In this document: positions 1 through 11,385 of the stretch, in pieces
Layout of the letters: each line of letters starts with the position of its first letter
Numbering within the stretch: the stretch's first letter is position 1
Assembly: GCF_028583725.1 (NCBI RefSeq)
Contig: NZ_CP110680.1
Location: forward strand, 2,542,001-2,606,000
Direction: 5' to 3'
Source: Cellulomonas fimi
GTDB taxonomy: Bacteria; Actinomycetota; Actinomycetes; Actinomycetales; Cellulomonadaceae
Length of the DNA stretch: 64,000 nucleotides
Position numbers and translations under genes: made by a program
The notes under the pieces: model-generated
What the model was told of the DNA's origin: nothing
Database searches by the model: none
What the model saw: the letters and a program-made list of their open reading frames with translations, nothing else

Positions 1-1282
1 TGTAGGTGCCCGGTGCCGTCACGTCGCCGAAGTCGATGACCTGCACGTTGACGCCTGCCGTCGGGTCGACGCCCTGCGGTTCCGTGCTGCCGGATGCCAC
101 GACCGTGCCGCCGGACACGAGCTCCCAGTCGACCGGGTCGGTCTCCTCGGTCACGAGGGTCGCGCGCTTCGGTCCCTCGGTCAGGTAGCCGACCTGGTTG
201 ACGCGCACGCGCGGCCCGGTCTCGGGCTCGTACGGCGCCGGGGGCTCGCTCGTCTCGGCGAACGACAGCTCGGTGATGCAGAAGGTGTACGGCGACGTGC
301 GGCGTCCGAGCTCGAGCTGGATCCGCCCGAAGGCCGTGGCCGGGTCGGCGCTGAACGTGGCGTCGGCCGTGAAGGCGTAGGTGAACGTCTGCGGGTCGGT
401 CGTGAGCGCGGCGTCGTCGTCGAGCACCCGGTGCCACGGCTCGCCGAACTGACCGACGATCACGTTGACCGGTGCCGGGTCGCTCGCGTAGGCGGTGAAC
501 TCGAGGACGTAGTTGCGGCCCTCGACGACGTCGACGTACTTGAGCTCGAGGCCCGCCTCGTACGGGTTGGCGTAGCCCCCGCGCAGGTCGATGCACGCGC
601 TGAGACCGTCGGCCCCGGCACGGGCGGTGCCGCCACCCGTCGCGTCGTACAGCGAGAACTCACCGAGGTTGCCGCCCGTGAACGCGTGGTCGATACCCCC
701 GCCGGACGTCAGGGAGAAGTTGTCGACGCAGAACGTGTAGGGCTCCGACTGCCCACCGAGCTGGAAGGAGACCTGCCCGGTCCCGGTGGTCCAGTCGTCG
801 GCGACCGGCGAGTCGGGCGTGCCCGGGCGCGTCGGCCAGTCCGCCGCGGTGAAGGTGACCTCCACGTGCTGCGGCGTCGCCGAGCCGTCGAGCACCACCT
901 GGTGGCCGAAGGCCGCGGGGTAGCCGAGCCCGCCCTGGACGGGGACGGTCACCGGGGCGGTCGCGTGCGCGTCGAACGCGACCACGTAGGTGGCGTCGCG
1001 GTCGAAGGCCACGCCGTCGTGCTGCAGAGCGATGTCCCACGGGTTCACGCCGCCGTCGACGACGGCGCAGAGCTCACCGCTCGTGACGGAGGACGAGACG
1101 GAGCCCGCGTTCGCGTACGAGAACCACCCGTCGGCGTCGCCGGCGGCGAAGTCGTGCTCGTCCGTCAGGGGGGCGGCTGTCGCCGTCGACGCGACGGCCG
1201 CGACGACGAGCAGCGCTGCCGACACCGCGCCGGCCAGCCACCGGCTGGGGCGAGGGCGGCGCTGGACAGGTGAGGGGACCAC
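1..1282 (-). CDS. GH9 endoglucanase, CenC-like, N-terminal part (cut by window start)
   Basis: Secreted cellulase, of which only the first 427 codons lie in the window. It starts at a GTG behind a GGAGA ribosome site. Residues 1-36 are a signal peptide (basic start, long Ala/Val/Leu core). Two carbohydrate-binding modules of the CBM4/9 type follow, at about 38-170 and 175-315; each ends with the typical YTFC pattern. From about residue 330 the chain enters the Ig-like domain that precedes GH9 catalytic domains (RVRVNQVGYLTEGPKRATLV). The tandem CBM4 plus Ig plus GH9 layout is that of Cellulomonas fimi CenC, which cleaves beta-1,4-glucan and binds amorphous cellulose. The catalytic domain itself is outside the window, so GH9 is inferred from the Ig-like domain. 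It is divergent from a LacI regulator, and a perfect operator palindrome lies 53 bp upstream of its start. Confidence 0.85.
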   Translation of the reverse strand, partial: MVPSPVQRRPRPSRWLAGAVSAALLVVAAVASTATAAPLTDEHDFAAGDADGWFSYANAGSVSSSVTSGELCAVVDGGVNPWDIALQHDGVAFDRDATYVVAFDAHATAPVTVPVQGGLGYPAAFGHQVVLDGSATPQHVEVTFTAADWPTRPGTPDSPVADDWTTGTGQVSFQLGGQSEPYTFCVDNFSLTSGGGIDHAFTGGNLGEFSLYDATGGGTARAGADGLSACIDLRGGYANPYEAGLELKYVDVVEGRNYVLEFTAYASDPAPVNVIVGQFGEPWHRVLDDDAALTTDPQTFTYAFTADATFSADPATAFGRIQLELGRRTSPYTFCITELSFAETSEPPAPYEPETGPRVRVNQVGYLTEGPKRATLVTEETDPVDWELVSGGTVVASGSTEPQGVDPTAGVNVQVIDFGDVTAPGTY

Positions 1283-1334
1283 GGTGTCTCCGTTGGTGAG
1301 GGCGCTCCGAGCGCGATGGGCGGGTCAGTGCATC

Positions 1335-1348
1335 TGGAAGCGCTTCCA
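1335..1348. promoter_or_regulatory. LacI/CelR-type operator 1 (perfect palindrome)
   Basis: TGGAAGCGCTTCCA is a perfect 14-bp palindrome with the central CG pair typical of LacI-family operators. It differs only in one symmetric pair from TGGGAGCGCTCCCA, the CelR site known from Thermobifida fusca. It sits just upstream of the cellulase start. Confidence 0.8.
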
Positions 1349-1436
1349 TAGGTGGTCGGCAGCGAGCCTGCCCTGACCGGCCCGGCCCCTGTCCCCGGCT
1401 CGGCCCGCACCCTCGCAGGCCGCCCCATCAACAGAC

Positions 1437-1450
1437 TGGACGCGCTTCCA
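1437..1450. promoter_or_regulatory. LacI/CelR-type operator 2 (one mismatch)
   Basis: TGGACGCGCTTCCA matches operator 1 except for one base in the left arm. It lies mid-way in the 333-bp divergent control region (1283-1616), which otherwise holds no gene. The first operator is 102 bp away, so looping or two separate promoters are both possible. Confidence 0.7.
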
Positions 1451-1545
1451 GTTGTGCGCCGATAGTGTGGCCTCACGATCCGGGTGTCAAGGTGAACGTG
1501 CTGGTCATCCCTCGACGGAGTGACCACGTACGGAGCGCGTTGGGC

Positions 1546-1559
1546 CGGAAGCGCTTCAT
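1546..1559. promoter_or_regulatory. LacI/CelR-type operator 3, near the regulator gene
   Basis: CGGAAGCGCTTCAT keeps the core GGAAGCGCTTC of operators 1 and 2 but has three mismatches at its ends. It lies 58 bp before the start of the LacI-type gene, which suggests that the regulator represses itself. Confidence 0.6.
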
Positions 1560-1616
1560 CGGATCACGCTCGCCGTGCTAGCCTCGGCACGTTTCGACAC
1601 GCGGGCGAGGGAGTCC

Positions 1617-2654
1617 ATGGCAGGCCGGACCGGGCGTCCCCCCACTCTCGACGAGGTGGCACGCCGAGCGGGCGTCTCGCGCGCGGCGGCGTCCCGCGCC
1701 ATCAACAACACGGTCCACGTCAGCCCCGCGACCCGCAGCGCCGTGGAGCGCGCCGTCCGCGAGCTGGGGTACGTCCCGAACGTCACGGCCCAGGCGCTCG
1801 CACGGCAGAAGGTCGGCGCCGTCGTCCTCGCCGCCTCGCACGACAACCCGGACCTGCTCGGGGACCCGTTCATCGGCCAGGTGATCGTGGGCGTCACCAC
1901 CGCCCTCGAGAGCACCGAGCTCGACCTCAAGCTCCTCCTCTGCCACCCCGAGAAGGGTCACGACCGGGTGCAGCGCATGCTCCGACGGCCACGCGCCGAC
2001 GGGGTCATGGTCATCGCGCTGCGAGGCGACGACCCCCTGCAGCGCATGGTCGAGGAGTCCGGACTTCCGGCGGTCTACGGCGGTCGCCCGCTCCGCGGCG
2101 ACCCGGACTGGTTCGTCGACGTCGACAACCGGGGCGGTGGGCGGACGGCGGCCGAGCACCTGGTCCGCCTCGGGCGACGCCGGATCGCCACGATCGCCGG
2201 GCCCGTGGACTCCCACGCCGCGGCCGCACGGCTCGAGGGCGTGACCGACGCGCTGTCCGTCGCGGGTCTCGACCCCACGCTCGTCGAGCACGCCGACTTC
2301 ACACGTCAGGGCGGGTCGTCCGCGATGGCGCGTCTGCTCGAGCGCCACCCGGACCTCGACGCGGTCACCGTCGCGTCCGACAACATGGCCGTCGGAGCGC
2401 TGCACACCCTCGCGCAGCACGGGCGCCGTGTTCCCGAGGACGTCGCCGTCGTCGGCTTCGACGACCTGCCCATCGCCGAGCTCGCCCAGCCGTCGCTCAC
2501 GACCGTCCAGCAGCCCATCCGGTCGCTGGGGTACGAGATGGCCCGGATCCTCCTGGCCGTCGTCGACGGCGAGACGCCGAGCTCGCTGCTCCTGCCGACC
2601 CGGCTGGTGGTCCGCGGGTCGGCGCCACTGAGCGCGCCACCGTCGCCCGCCTGA
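1617..2654 (+). CDS. LacI-family transcriptional regulator, CelR-like
   Basis: DNA-binding regulator of 345 residues. The start at 1617 follows a GCGAGGGAG ribosome site; an in-frame start 42 bp upstream exists but would add unrelated residues before the helix-turn-helix. Residues 9-31 form the LacI helix-turn-helix (PTLDEVARRAGVSRAAASRAINN), 50-58 the hinge helix, and 65-335 a periplasmic-binding-protein-like sensor domain ending in VAVVGFDDLPIAELAQPSLTTV. Given the divergent cellulase and three CelR-like operators, it probably represses cellulase genes until a cello-oligosaccharide (cellobiose in the T. fusca case) releases it. The ligand itself is inferred from context. Confidence 0.88.
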   Translation: MAGRTGRPPTLDEVARRAGVSRAAASRAINNTVHVSPATRSAVERAVRELGYVPNVTAQALARQKVGAVVLAASHDNPDLLGDPFIGQVIVGVTTALESTELDLKLLLCHPEKGHDRVQRMLRRPRADGVMVIALRGDDPLQRMVEESGLPAVYGGRPLRGDPDWFVDVDNRGGGRTAAEHLVRLGRRRIATIAGPVDSHAAAARLEGVTDALSVAGLDPTLVEHADFTRQGGSSAMARLLERHPDLDAVTVASDNMAVGALHTLAQHGRRVPEDVAVVGFDDLPIAELAQPSLTTVQQPIRSLGYEMARILLAVVDGETPSSLLLPTRLVVRGSAPLSAPPSPA

Positions 2655-2764
2655 CGACTCCCGGGCATCCCGCCGCCCGTCATCCCCGCGGGTTGACGAC
2701 CACGGCACCGGGATCGACGACGCCCGGCGACCCGCGCGCCGTCTGCTCGCCGCCGCCGCGCCGC

Positions 2765-2770
2765 TAGTGT
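2765..2770 (+). promoter_or_regulatory. -10 element of a leaderless promoter
   Basis: TAGTGT ends 6 bases before the ATG at 2777. There is no room for a ribosome site, so the mRNA probably begins at or near the start codon. The rest of the 122-bp gap after the regulator gene holds nothing I recognise. Confidence 0.55.
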
Positions 2771-2776
2771 GCCCCG

Positions 2777-3298
2777 ATGACCGAGCGCCTCGACCCGCCC
2801 CTGTCCGCCGACGAGCTCACCACTCTTCGCGCCTTCCTCGACTTCCACCGCCAGACGCTCCTGCTCAAGACCGAAGGGCTGGACGCCGCGCAGCTCGCCC
2901 GCACCCTCGCGCCGTCCGCCATGACCCTCGGCGGCCTGCTCAAGCACCTCGCGCTGGTCGAGGACAGCTGGTTCGGGGAGGTCCTGGCGGGTCGTACGGC
3001 GTCGGAGCCGTGGGCGTCCGTGGACTGGGACGCCGACCGCGACTGGGAGTGGAGCAGCGCGGCCGCCGACACGCCCGGCGAGCTGCGCACCCTGCTCCAG
3101 GAGGCGATCGCGCGGTCGGACGCGATCGTCGACGAGCTCGGCCCCGACCCCGACCGCCACGCGGTGCGCGCGCACCGACGCACGGGCGAGCCGATCAGCC
3201 TGCGCTGGATCCTCGTGCACATGATCGAGGAGTACGCCCGCCACAACGGGCACGCCGACCTGCTGCGCGAGTCCATCGACGGCGTCACCGGCGAGTGA
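2777..3298 (+). CDS. DinB/DUF664 family protein
   Basis: Four-helix-bundle protein of 173 residues, the usual length for the DinB-like DUF664 group. Members include mycothiol-dependent enzymes of actinobacteria that use a metal held by three histidines. Suitable histidines are visible here in LLKHLALVEDSWF (about residue 57) and in RHNGHADLLRE near the C-terminus. The region after the first motif (WFGEVLAG and W-rich stretch) is also typical. Substrate is unknown; thiol transfer or detoxification with mycothiol is a family-based guess. It is a single gene with a leaderless-type promoter in front and a strong hairpin behind. Confidence 0.75.
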   Translation: MTERLDPPLSADELTTLRAFLDFHRQTLLLKTEGLDAAQLARTLAPSAMTLGGLLKHLALVEDSWFGEVLAGRTASEPWASVDWDADRDWEWSSAAADTPGELRTLLQEAIARSDAIVDELGPDPDRHAVRAHRRTGEPISLRWILVHMIEEYARHNGHADLLRESIDGVTGE

Positions 3299-3315
3299 CA
3301 CCGCGCCACCCGGGA

Positions 3316-3359
3316 ACGACGACGCCCGGTCCCCCGCGTCGGGGTCCGGGCGTCGTCGT
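3316..3359. terminator. Bidirectional hairpin terminator
   Basis: Two 14-bp arms (3316-3329 and 3346-3359, ACGACGACGCCCGG and its complement) pair perfectly, with a further CCCC/GGGG stem inside. It lies between the ends of two converging genes (DinB-like and sufT) and lacks a U-tract on either side. Confidence 0.75.
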
Positions 3360-3373
3360 GCCGGCCGGGGCCG

Positions 3374-3696
3374 TCAGATGTTGAAGCCGAGGGCGCGCAT
3401 CTGGGCGCGGCCGTCGTCGGTGATCTTCTCCGGGCCCCACGGCGGCATCCAGACCCAGTTGATGCGGAAGCCGTCGACGATGCCGTCGAGCGCCTGCGCG
3501 GACTGGTCCTCGATGACGTCGGTCAGCGGGCACGCCGCGGACGTGAGCGTCATGTCGATGACGGCGGTGTTCGTCTGGTCGATGACGACGCCGTAGACGA
3601 GGCCGAGGTCGACGACGTTGATGCCGAGCTCGGGGTCGATGACGTCCCGCATGGCCTCCTCGACGTCGGCGACCGTGGTCGGGTTGGTCTCGGTGC

Positions 3697-3700
<4 letters not shown>
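3374..3700 (-). CDS. sufT: SufT-like iron-sulfur assembly factor (MIP18/DUF59)
   Basis: Protein of 108 residues that is essentially one MIP18/DUF59 domain. Key features are VIDPELGINVVDLGLVYGV at 20-38 and the conserved LTSAACPL around Cys57, followed by the WMPPWGPEKI segment. Family members help mature Fe-S proteins, acting late with the SUF scaffold. It is the last gene of the suf operon and its ATG overlaps the sufU stop in an ATGA junction, so translation is probably coupled. A longer upstream frame is only read-through in sufU DNA. Confidence 0.88.
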
Positions 3701-6386
<2,686 letters not shown>

Positions 6387-6719
6387 TCAGAGGGGGGCGT
6401 CGACGTCGACCAGCACACGCTGGCCGTCGACGGTCACGGGGTAGACGGGGACGGGTCGCACGGCGGGCGGACCCAGCGGCTTGCCGGTGCGCAGGTCGAA
6501 CCGCGACCCGTGCAGCCAGCACTCGATCGAGCAGTCCTCGACCTCGCCGTCGGACAGCGAGACGGCACCGTGCGAGCAAATGTCGCTGATGGCGTGCAGC
6601 TCGCCGTCCTCGTCGCGCACGATGGCGACCTCGACGGGTCCGGACTCGCCCTCGAGCTCGACGCGGAACGTGCCGGCGACCGGCACGTCCTCGTCGTAGC
6701 AGGCGAGCTGGGCGGTCAT
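6387..6719 (-). CDS. Rieske-type [2Fe-2S] ferredoxin
   Basis: Small soluble Rieske ferredoxin of 110 residues, like the ferredoxin subunits of non-heme iron oxygenases. The cluster ligands are visible as CSH near residue 46 and CWLH near 66, followed by SRFDLRTGKPLGPPA. In actinobacterial suf operons such a gene is often found between sufD and sufC; it may supply electrons for cluster assembly, but its partner is not known. It overlaps sufD by 4 bp (ATGA). Confidence 0.88.
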   Translation of the reverse strand: MTAQLACYDEDVPVAGTFRVELEGESGPVEVAIVRDEDGELHAISDICSHGAVSLSDGEVEDCSIECWLHGSRFDLRTGKPLGPPAVRPVPVYPVTVDGQRVLVDVDAPL

Positions 6720-8014
6720 GCGCGCTCCGTGTGCGCCGCCGTCTCGGCGCCCTCGACGTGCGGTGCGGCGAGCGCGTCGAGCGCCGACATCGACGCCTCG
6801 AGCTCCTTCTCGATCGCGCCGATGAGGCGCTCCTCGACCGCGGGCACGCCGATCTCCTGGACGAGCTCGGCGAAGAAGCCGCGGACGACGAGGCGACGCG
6901 CGTCGGCCTCGGGGATGCCGCGGGCGCGCAGGTAGAACAGCTGCTCGTCGTCGAAGCGGCCGGTCGCGGACGCGTGGCCCGCGCCCTCGATGACGCCCGT
7001 CTCGATCTCGAGGTTCGGCACGGAGTCGGCGCGCGCGCCGTCGGTGAGGACGAGGTTGCGGTTGAGCTCGTACGTGTCGGTGCCCTCGGCCGCCGCACGG
7101 ATCAGCACGTCGCCGACCCACACGGTGTGCGCACCCGCGCCCTGCAGCGCGCCCTTGTAGGTCACGCGGCTCACGCAGTTCGGGACCGCGTGGTCGACGA
7201 ACAGGCGCTGCTCCTGGTGCTGGCCCGCGTCGGCGAAGTAGAGGCCGAGCAGGTTGACCGACGCGCCCTCGCCGACGAACGCGGCGTCGGGCGTGATGCG
7301 CACGACGTCGCCGCCGAGCGTCACCGCGATGTGCTTGACGGTCGCGTCGCGACCGATCCGCAGCCGGTGCGACGACGCGTGGACCGAGCCCTCGGCCCAG
7401 TCGTGCACCGTGACGACGGTGAGGTGCGCACCCTCGTCCGCGACGATCTCGACGGTCTCGGTGAGCGACGCGTGCCCGACGTGGTCGATGACGACGACGC
7501 CCTCGGACAGCGCCTCGGCGTGCACCAGCAGGTGCGTCGCCGACGGCTCGAGCGGCGCGTCGTGCGTGCCCGCACCCTCGACGCCCTCGATCTTGATCGA
7601 CGTCACGGTGGACGCGACCTTCTCGCGCGGGATCGTCACGACCGTCGCGCGCGGGAACGACGCCCACGCGACGGCGGCGGTGCGGTCGCCCGGCTCGCCC
7701 GCGCGGCCCAGGCGCTCGTCGTCGCGGTCGACGATCTCGACCCTGACCTCGGGCGCCTCGACGACGGTCGTCAGCACGCCGTGACCCGTGAGCACGCCCT
7801 CGCTCGTCGCGGCGAACAGCGGCGCGAGGCGGTCGACGGGCGAGAACCGCCACTCCTCCTCGCGGCCCGTGGGGACCGCGAAGTCGGCGACGTCGAAGGA
7901 CGTCGGGCGCGCGGCGCGGGACGCCTCGGGGGTGCCCCCGGTGCCGTGCGTGTGGGCCCCGTCGGCGACCGCCCGGGAGTGGTCGGTCGACAGGTTCTCC
8001 GTGGTGGTCGTCAT
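6716..8014 (-). CDS. sufD: SufD Fe-S cluster assembly protein
   Basis: Scaffold subunit that forms the SufBC2D complex, 432 residues. The N-terminus (about 1-45) is poorly conserved; then FAVPTGREEEWRFSPVDRLAPLF marks the conserved part. The C-terminal beta-helix shows the shared SufB/SufD pattern GHASATGRFDDEQLFYLRARGIPEADARRLVVRGFF. Its ATG shares one base with the sufB stop codon (TGATG), so the two scaffold subunits are translationally coupled in near-equal amounts. Confidence 0.94.
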   Translation of the reverse strand: MTTTTENLSTDHSRAVADGAHTHGTGGTPEASRAARPTSFDVADFAVPTGREEEWRFSPVDRLAPLFAATSEGVLTGHGVLTTVVEAPEVRVEIVDRDDERLGRAGEPGDRTAAVAWASFPRATVVTIPREKVASTVTSIKIEGVEGAGTHDAPLEPSATHLLVHAEALSEGVVVIDHVGHASLTETVEIVADEGAHLTVVTVHDWAEGSVHASSHRLRIGRDATVKHIAVTLGGDVVRITPDAAFVGEGASVNLLGLYFADAGQHQEQRLFVDHAVPNCVSRVTYKGALQGAGAHTVWVGDVLIRAAAEGTDTYELNRNLVLTDGARADSVPNLEIETGVIEGAGHASATGRFDDEQLFYLRARGIPEADARRLVVRGFFAELVQEIGVPAVEERLIGAIEKELEASMSALDALAAPHVEGAETAAHTERA

Positions 8015-9459
8015 CAGCCGACGGCCCCTTCCATCTGCAGCTCGATGAGGCGGTTGAGCTCGAGGGCGTACTCCATGGGGAGCTCGCGCGCGATGGGCTC
8101 GACGAACCCGCGCACGATCATCGCCATGGCCTCGGTCTCGGGCATGCCCCGGGACATCAGGTAGAACAGCTGGTCCTCGCTCACGCGCGACACCGTGGCC
8201 TCGTGGCCCATCGACACGTCGTCCTCGCGGACGTCGACGTACGGGTAGGTGTCGGAGCGCGAGATCTGGTCGACGAGCAGCGCGTCGCAGAGCACGTTCG
8301 ACGCGGAGTGGCTCGCACCCTCCAGCACCTGCACGAGCCCGCGGTAGGACGTGCGGCCACCGCCGCGCGCGACCGACTTCGAGACGATCGACGACGACGT
8401 GTGCGGCGCGGCGTGCACCATCTTGGCGCCCGCGTCCTGGTGCTGGCCCTCGCCCGCGAACGCGATCGACAGCGTCTCGCCGCGCGCGTGCTCGCCCATG
8501 AGGTAGATCGCCGGGTACTTCATCGTGACCTTGGAGCCGATGTTGCCGTCGACCCACTCCATCGTCGCGCCCTCGGCGGCGGTCGCCCGCTTGGTGACGA
8601 GGTTGTACACGTTGTTCGACCAGTTCTGGATCGTCGTGTACCGCACGCGGGCGTTCTTCTTGACGATGATCTCGACGACCGCGGAGTGCAGCGAGTCCGA
8701 CGAGTAGACGGGCGCGGTGCAGCCCTCGACGTAGTGCACGTACGAGCCCTCGTCGGCGATGATCAGCGTCCGCTCGAACTGGCCCATGTTCTCCGTGTTG
8801 ATGCGGAAGTAGGCCTGCAGCGGGATCTCGACGTGCACGCCCGGCGGCACGTAGACGAACGACCCGCCCGACCACACGGCGGTGTTGAGCGACGCGAACT
8901 TGTTGTCGCCCGGGGGGATCACGGAGCCGAAGTACTGCTCGAAGATCTCGGGGTGCTCGCGCAGGCCCGTGTCGGTGTCGAGGAAGATGACGCCCTGCTC
9001 CTCGAGCGACTCCTGGATCTGGTGGTAGACGACCTCGGACTCGTACTGCGCGGCGACGCCCGCGACGAGGCGCTGCTTCTCCGCCTCCGGGATGCCGAGG
9101 CGGTCGTACGTGTTCTTGATGTCCTCGGGCAGGTCCTCCCAGCTGGCGGCCTGCTTCTCCGTCGAGCGCACGAAGTACTTGATGTTGTCGAAGTCGATGC
9201 CCGACAGGTCGGAGCCCCACCACGGCATGGGCTTCTTCTCGAAGAGGCGCAGCGACTTCAGGCGCGTCTTGAGCATCCACTCGGGCTCGTTCTTCAGCGC
9301 CGAGATCTCCCGCACGACGGCCTCGGACAGGCCACGCTTGGCCGTGGCTCCGGCCACGTCGGTGTCGTGCCAGCCGTAGTTGTAGTTGCCGATCGAGGCG
9401 ATGGCCTCGTCCTGCGTGAGCGGCGCGGCGACTGCCGCGTTCTCGGTGGGTGCACTCAT
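8014..9459 (-). CDS. sufB: SufB Fe-S cluster assembly protein
   Basis: Main scaffold subunit on which new Fe-S clusters form, 481 residues, the usual length for SufB. Typical stretches are [19 protein letters not shown] near the start, [21 protein letters not shown] in the middle and [20 protein letters not shown] in the C-terminal part. It carries no intein, unlike SufB of several mycobacteria. It is the first scaffold gene of the operon and overlaps sufR by 4 bp. Confidence 0.96.
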   Translation of the reverse strand: MSAPTENAAVAAPLTQDEAIASIGNYNYGWHDTDVAGATAKRGLSEAVVREISALKNEPEWMLKTRLKSLRLFEKKPMPWWGSDLSGIDFDNIKYFVRSTEKQAASWEDLPEDIKNTYDRLGIPEAEKQRLVAGVAAQYESEVVYHQIQESLEEQGVIFLDTDTGLREHPEIFEQYFGSVIPPGDNKFASLNTAVWSGGSFVYVPPGVHVEIPLQAYFRINTENMGQFERTLIIADEGSYVHYVEGCTAPVYSSDSLHSAVVEIIVKKNARVRYTTIQNWSNNVYNLVTKRATAAEGATMEWVDGNIGSKVTMKYPAIYLMGEHARGETLSIAFAGEGQHQDAGAKMVHAAPHTSSSIVSKSVARGGGRTSYRGLVQVLEGASHSASNVLCDALLVDQISRSDTYPYVDVREDDVSMGHEATVSRVSEDQLFYLMSRGMPETEAMAMIVRGFVEPIARELPMEYALELNRLIELQMEGAVG

Positions 9460-10193
9460 GCTGTCGGTCCTTCCGGGGCGAGCACGGGGGCTGCGGGGGT
9501 CGGTGCGGTCGTCGGGATGTTCGTGGTGCACACGTGCCCGCCACCGGCGAGGGTGGCGAGCCGTTGCACGTGGACGCCGAGGATGCGCGAGAAGGCGCGG
9601 GCCTCGGCCTCGCAGAGCTGCGGGAACTCGTGCGCGACGTCCTGGACGGGGCAGTGCCCCTGGCAGAGCTGGACGGCCCGCGCGCCGGGGACGGGTCGTG
9701 CGGACGCGGCGTACCCGTCGGCCGTCAGGCCGTCGGCGAGCGAGCGGGCGCGGGCCGTGACGTCCTGGCCCGCCGCGTCGACGACGGCGACGAGCCGCTG
9801 CTCGAGGTCGCGGACGCGCTGCTCGGCGAAGCTCTCGACGGCCGCGGGACCGCCGGTCTCCGCGAGGAAGCGCAGCGCCTGCGTGGCGAGCTCGGAGTAG
9901 CGGTGCGAGAGCGCGGCCTGGCCGCGGCTGGTCGCGACGTAGCGACGGGCGGGACGACCGCGGCGGGCGGGACCGACCCCGACGCCGACGTGCACGGCGA
10001 TCTGGTCGCTCGACTCGAGGACGGCGAGGTGCCGGCGGATGCCGGTGGTCGTGAGGTCGAGCTGCGCGGCGAGCTCGGCGGCGGACACCGGACCCTGCGC
10101 GGCGACGAGCCGCAGGACGCGCTCGCGCGTGCCGGCGTCGGACTCGGGGGTCGCCGGGGCGCTCACGGCGTCGACGGGCAGCGTCGCGCTCAT
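9456..10193 (-). CDS. sufR: SufR Fe-S-sensing repressor of the suf operon
   Basis: Winged-helix regulator of 245 residues. Residues 22-90 form the ArsR/DeoR-like DNA-binding domain ([20 protein letters not shown], then [13 protein letters not shown]). Four cysteines follow: 177 and 181 (LCQGHCP), 194 and 222. Three of these fit the known cluster-ligand pattern of SufR, which represses suf when it holds an Fe-S cluster. The ATG at 10193 follows GGGAGGTGACC; a longer in-frame start upstream would read through the operator. It is first in the operon and so probably controls itself. Confidence 0.92.
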   Translation of the reverse strand: MSATLPVDAVSAPATPESDAGTRERVLRLVAAQGPVSAAELAAQLDLTTTGIRRHLAVLESSDQIAVHVGVGVGPARRGRPARRYVATSRGQAALSHRYSELATQALRFLAETGGPAAVESFAEQRVRDLEQRLVAVVDAAGQDVTARARSLADGLTADGYAASARPVPGARAVQLCQGHCPVQDVAHEFPQLCEAEARAFSRILGVHVQRLATLAGGGHVCTTNIPTTAPTPAAPVLAPEGPTA

Positions 10194-10273
10194 GGTCACC
10201 TCCCGGTCTCGTGGGCCTCCCCCACGTGCGACCCGCGTCCGGCCGCGGGCACGACCGGGGGACGGTCGCGATA

Positions 10274-10295
10274 TTGGCAACATCCTTGTTGCCGA
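10274..10295. promoter_or_regulatory. Probable SufR operator (CAAC-N6-GTTG)
   Basis: GGCAAC (10276-10281), six bases, then GTTGCC (10288-10293) is a perfect inverted repeat about 82 bp before sufR. It contains CAAC-N6-GTTG, which I recall as the SufR-binding motif described in Streptomyces. It is the only strong copy in this 268-bp divergent gap (10194-10461). Confidence 0.7.
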
Positions 10296-10303
10296 AATCC
10301 ATC

Positions 10304-10333
10304 CCTGCAAGCAAGGGTGACCTTGCCTGCAGG
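10304..10333. promoter_or_regulatory. Second inverted repeat in the suf / exporter control region
   Basis: Two 13-bp arms (10304-10316 and 10321-10333; CCTGCAAGCAAGG and CCTTGCCTGCAGG) match as an inverted repeat with one mismatch and a 4-bp centre GTGA. It lies 8 bp beyond the SufR-type site. It could bind a second regulator that acts on suf or on the divergent exporter-ctaA unit; I cannot assign one. Confidence 0.6.
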
Positions 10334-10447
10334 TCACGCGGGCGGCCCGCCCACCGCGACGACCGGCGACGACGGCAGCACCCGGCGACGCCTGTGGCAG
10401 ACGTCACGGCGACCTGCGGACACGCCGGCACGGCCCCGCCGCACGCC

Positions 10448-10453
10448 TAGACT
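10448..10453 (+). promoter_or_regulatory. -10 element of a leaderless promoter
   Basis: TAGACT ends 8 bases before the GTG start at 10462, with no ribosome site between. This suggests a leaderless mRNA for the exporter-ctaA unit. Confidence 0.55.
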
Positions 10454-10461
10454 CGCCTCTC

Positions 10462-11385
10462 GTGCCCGACTCCCCCGCGCTGGAGGTCCGTGGGCTCGTC
10501 AAGCGGTACGGCGGTCGCGCCGTCGTCGACGGGCTCGACCTCGTCGCGCTCCCCGGCCAGGTGACGGCCGTGCTCGGGCCGAACGGCGCGGGCAAGACCA
10601 CGACGATCGAGTGCTGCGAGGGGCTGCGCACGCCCGACGAGGGCAGCGTCCGCGTCCTGGGGCTCGACCCCCGCACCCGTGCCCGTGACCTGCGCCCACG
10701 CGTCGGCGTGATGCTGCAGGACGGCGGGCTGCCGACCGCGATCCGCGCCGCGGACATGCTCGCGCACGTCGCCCGCATGTACGCCGACCCCCGCGACCTC
10801 GGCGAGCTCACCGAACGGCTCGGGCTCGGGTCGTTCGCGCGCACCACGGTGCGCCGCCTCTCGGGTGGTCAGCGGCAGCGGCTCGCGCTCGCCGCGGCCG
10901 TCGTCGGGCGGCCCGACGTCGTGTTCCTCGACGAGCCGAGCGCCGGGATGGACCCGCAGGCGCGGCTCGCGGTGTGGGAGCTCGTGCGCGAGCTGCGCGC
11001 CGAGGGCGTCGCGGTCCTGCTGACGACCCACCTCATGGACGAGGCCGAGGACCTCGCCGACCACGTGGTCGTCGTCGACCAGGGCCGCGTCGTCGCCGAG
11101 GGTTCCGTCGCCGACCTGCTGACCTCCGCCGACGACCGGTCGCTGCACCTCGAGGCGCCCGCGGGTCTCGACCTCGACGGCCTGCGCGCCGCGCTCGGCG
11201 ACGGGTTCGCGGTCGCCGAGGCCGCGCCGGGCACGTACGTCGTCTCCGGCGCCGTCGAGCCCGCGACCGTCGCGGCCGTCACCACCTGGCTCGCCGCGCA
11301 CGACGTGCTGGCGACGCGCCTGTCGGTCGGCCGCTCGACGCTCGAGGACGTCTTCCTCGACCTCACCGGACGGGACCTGCGATGA
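10462..11385 (+). CDS. ABC exporter ATP-binding protein
   Basis: ATPase subunit of an ABC-2 type exporter, 307 residues, starting with GTG. Walker A is GPNGAGKTT (about 38-46), the signature is LSGGQRQRLALA, Walker B is VVFLDEPSAGMDPQA, and the switch histidine is in LLTTHLMDEAE. The last 90 residues form the variable C-terminal domain common in drug-type exporters. It overlaps the permease gene by 4 bp and lies between suf and ctaA, an arrangement I recall from mycobacteria too. The cargo is unknown. Confidence 0.88.
   Translation: MPDSPALEVRGLVKRYGGRAVVDGLDLVALPGQVTAVLGPNGAGKTTTIECCEGLRTPDEGSVRVLGLDPRTRARDLRPRVGVMLQDGGLPTAIRAADMLAHVARMYADPRDLGELTERLGLGSFARTTVRRLSGGQRQRLALAAAVVGRPDVVFLDEPSAGMDPQARLAVWELVRELRAEGVAVLLTTHLMDEAEDLADHVVVVDQGRVVAEGSVADLLTSADDRSLHLEAPAGLDLDGLRAALGDGFAVAEAAPGTYVVSGAVEPATVAAVTTWLAAHDVLATRLSVGRSTLEDVFLDLTGRDLR

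Noticed and set aside
8014..9459. Intein in SufB
   Set aside because: The length (481 residues) and continuous motifs leave no room for one.
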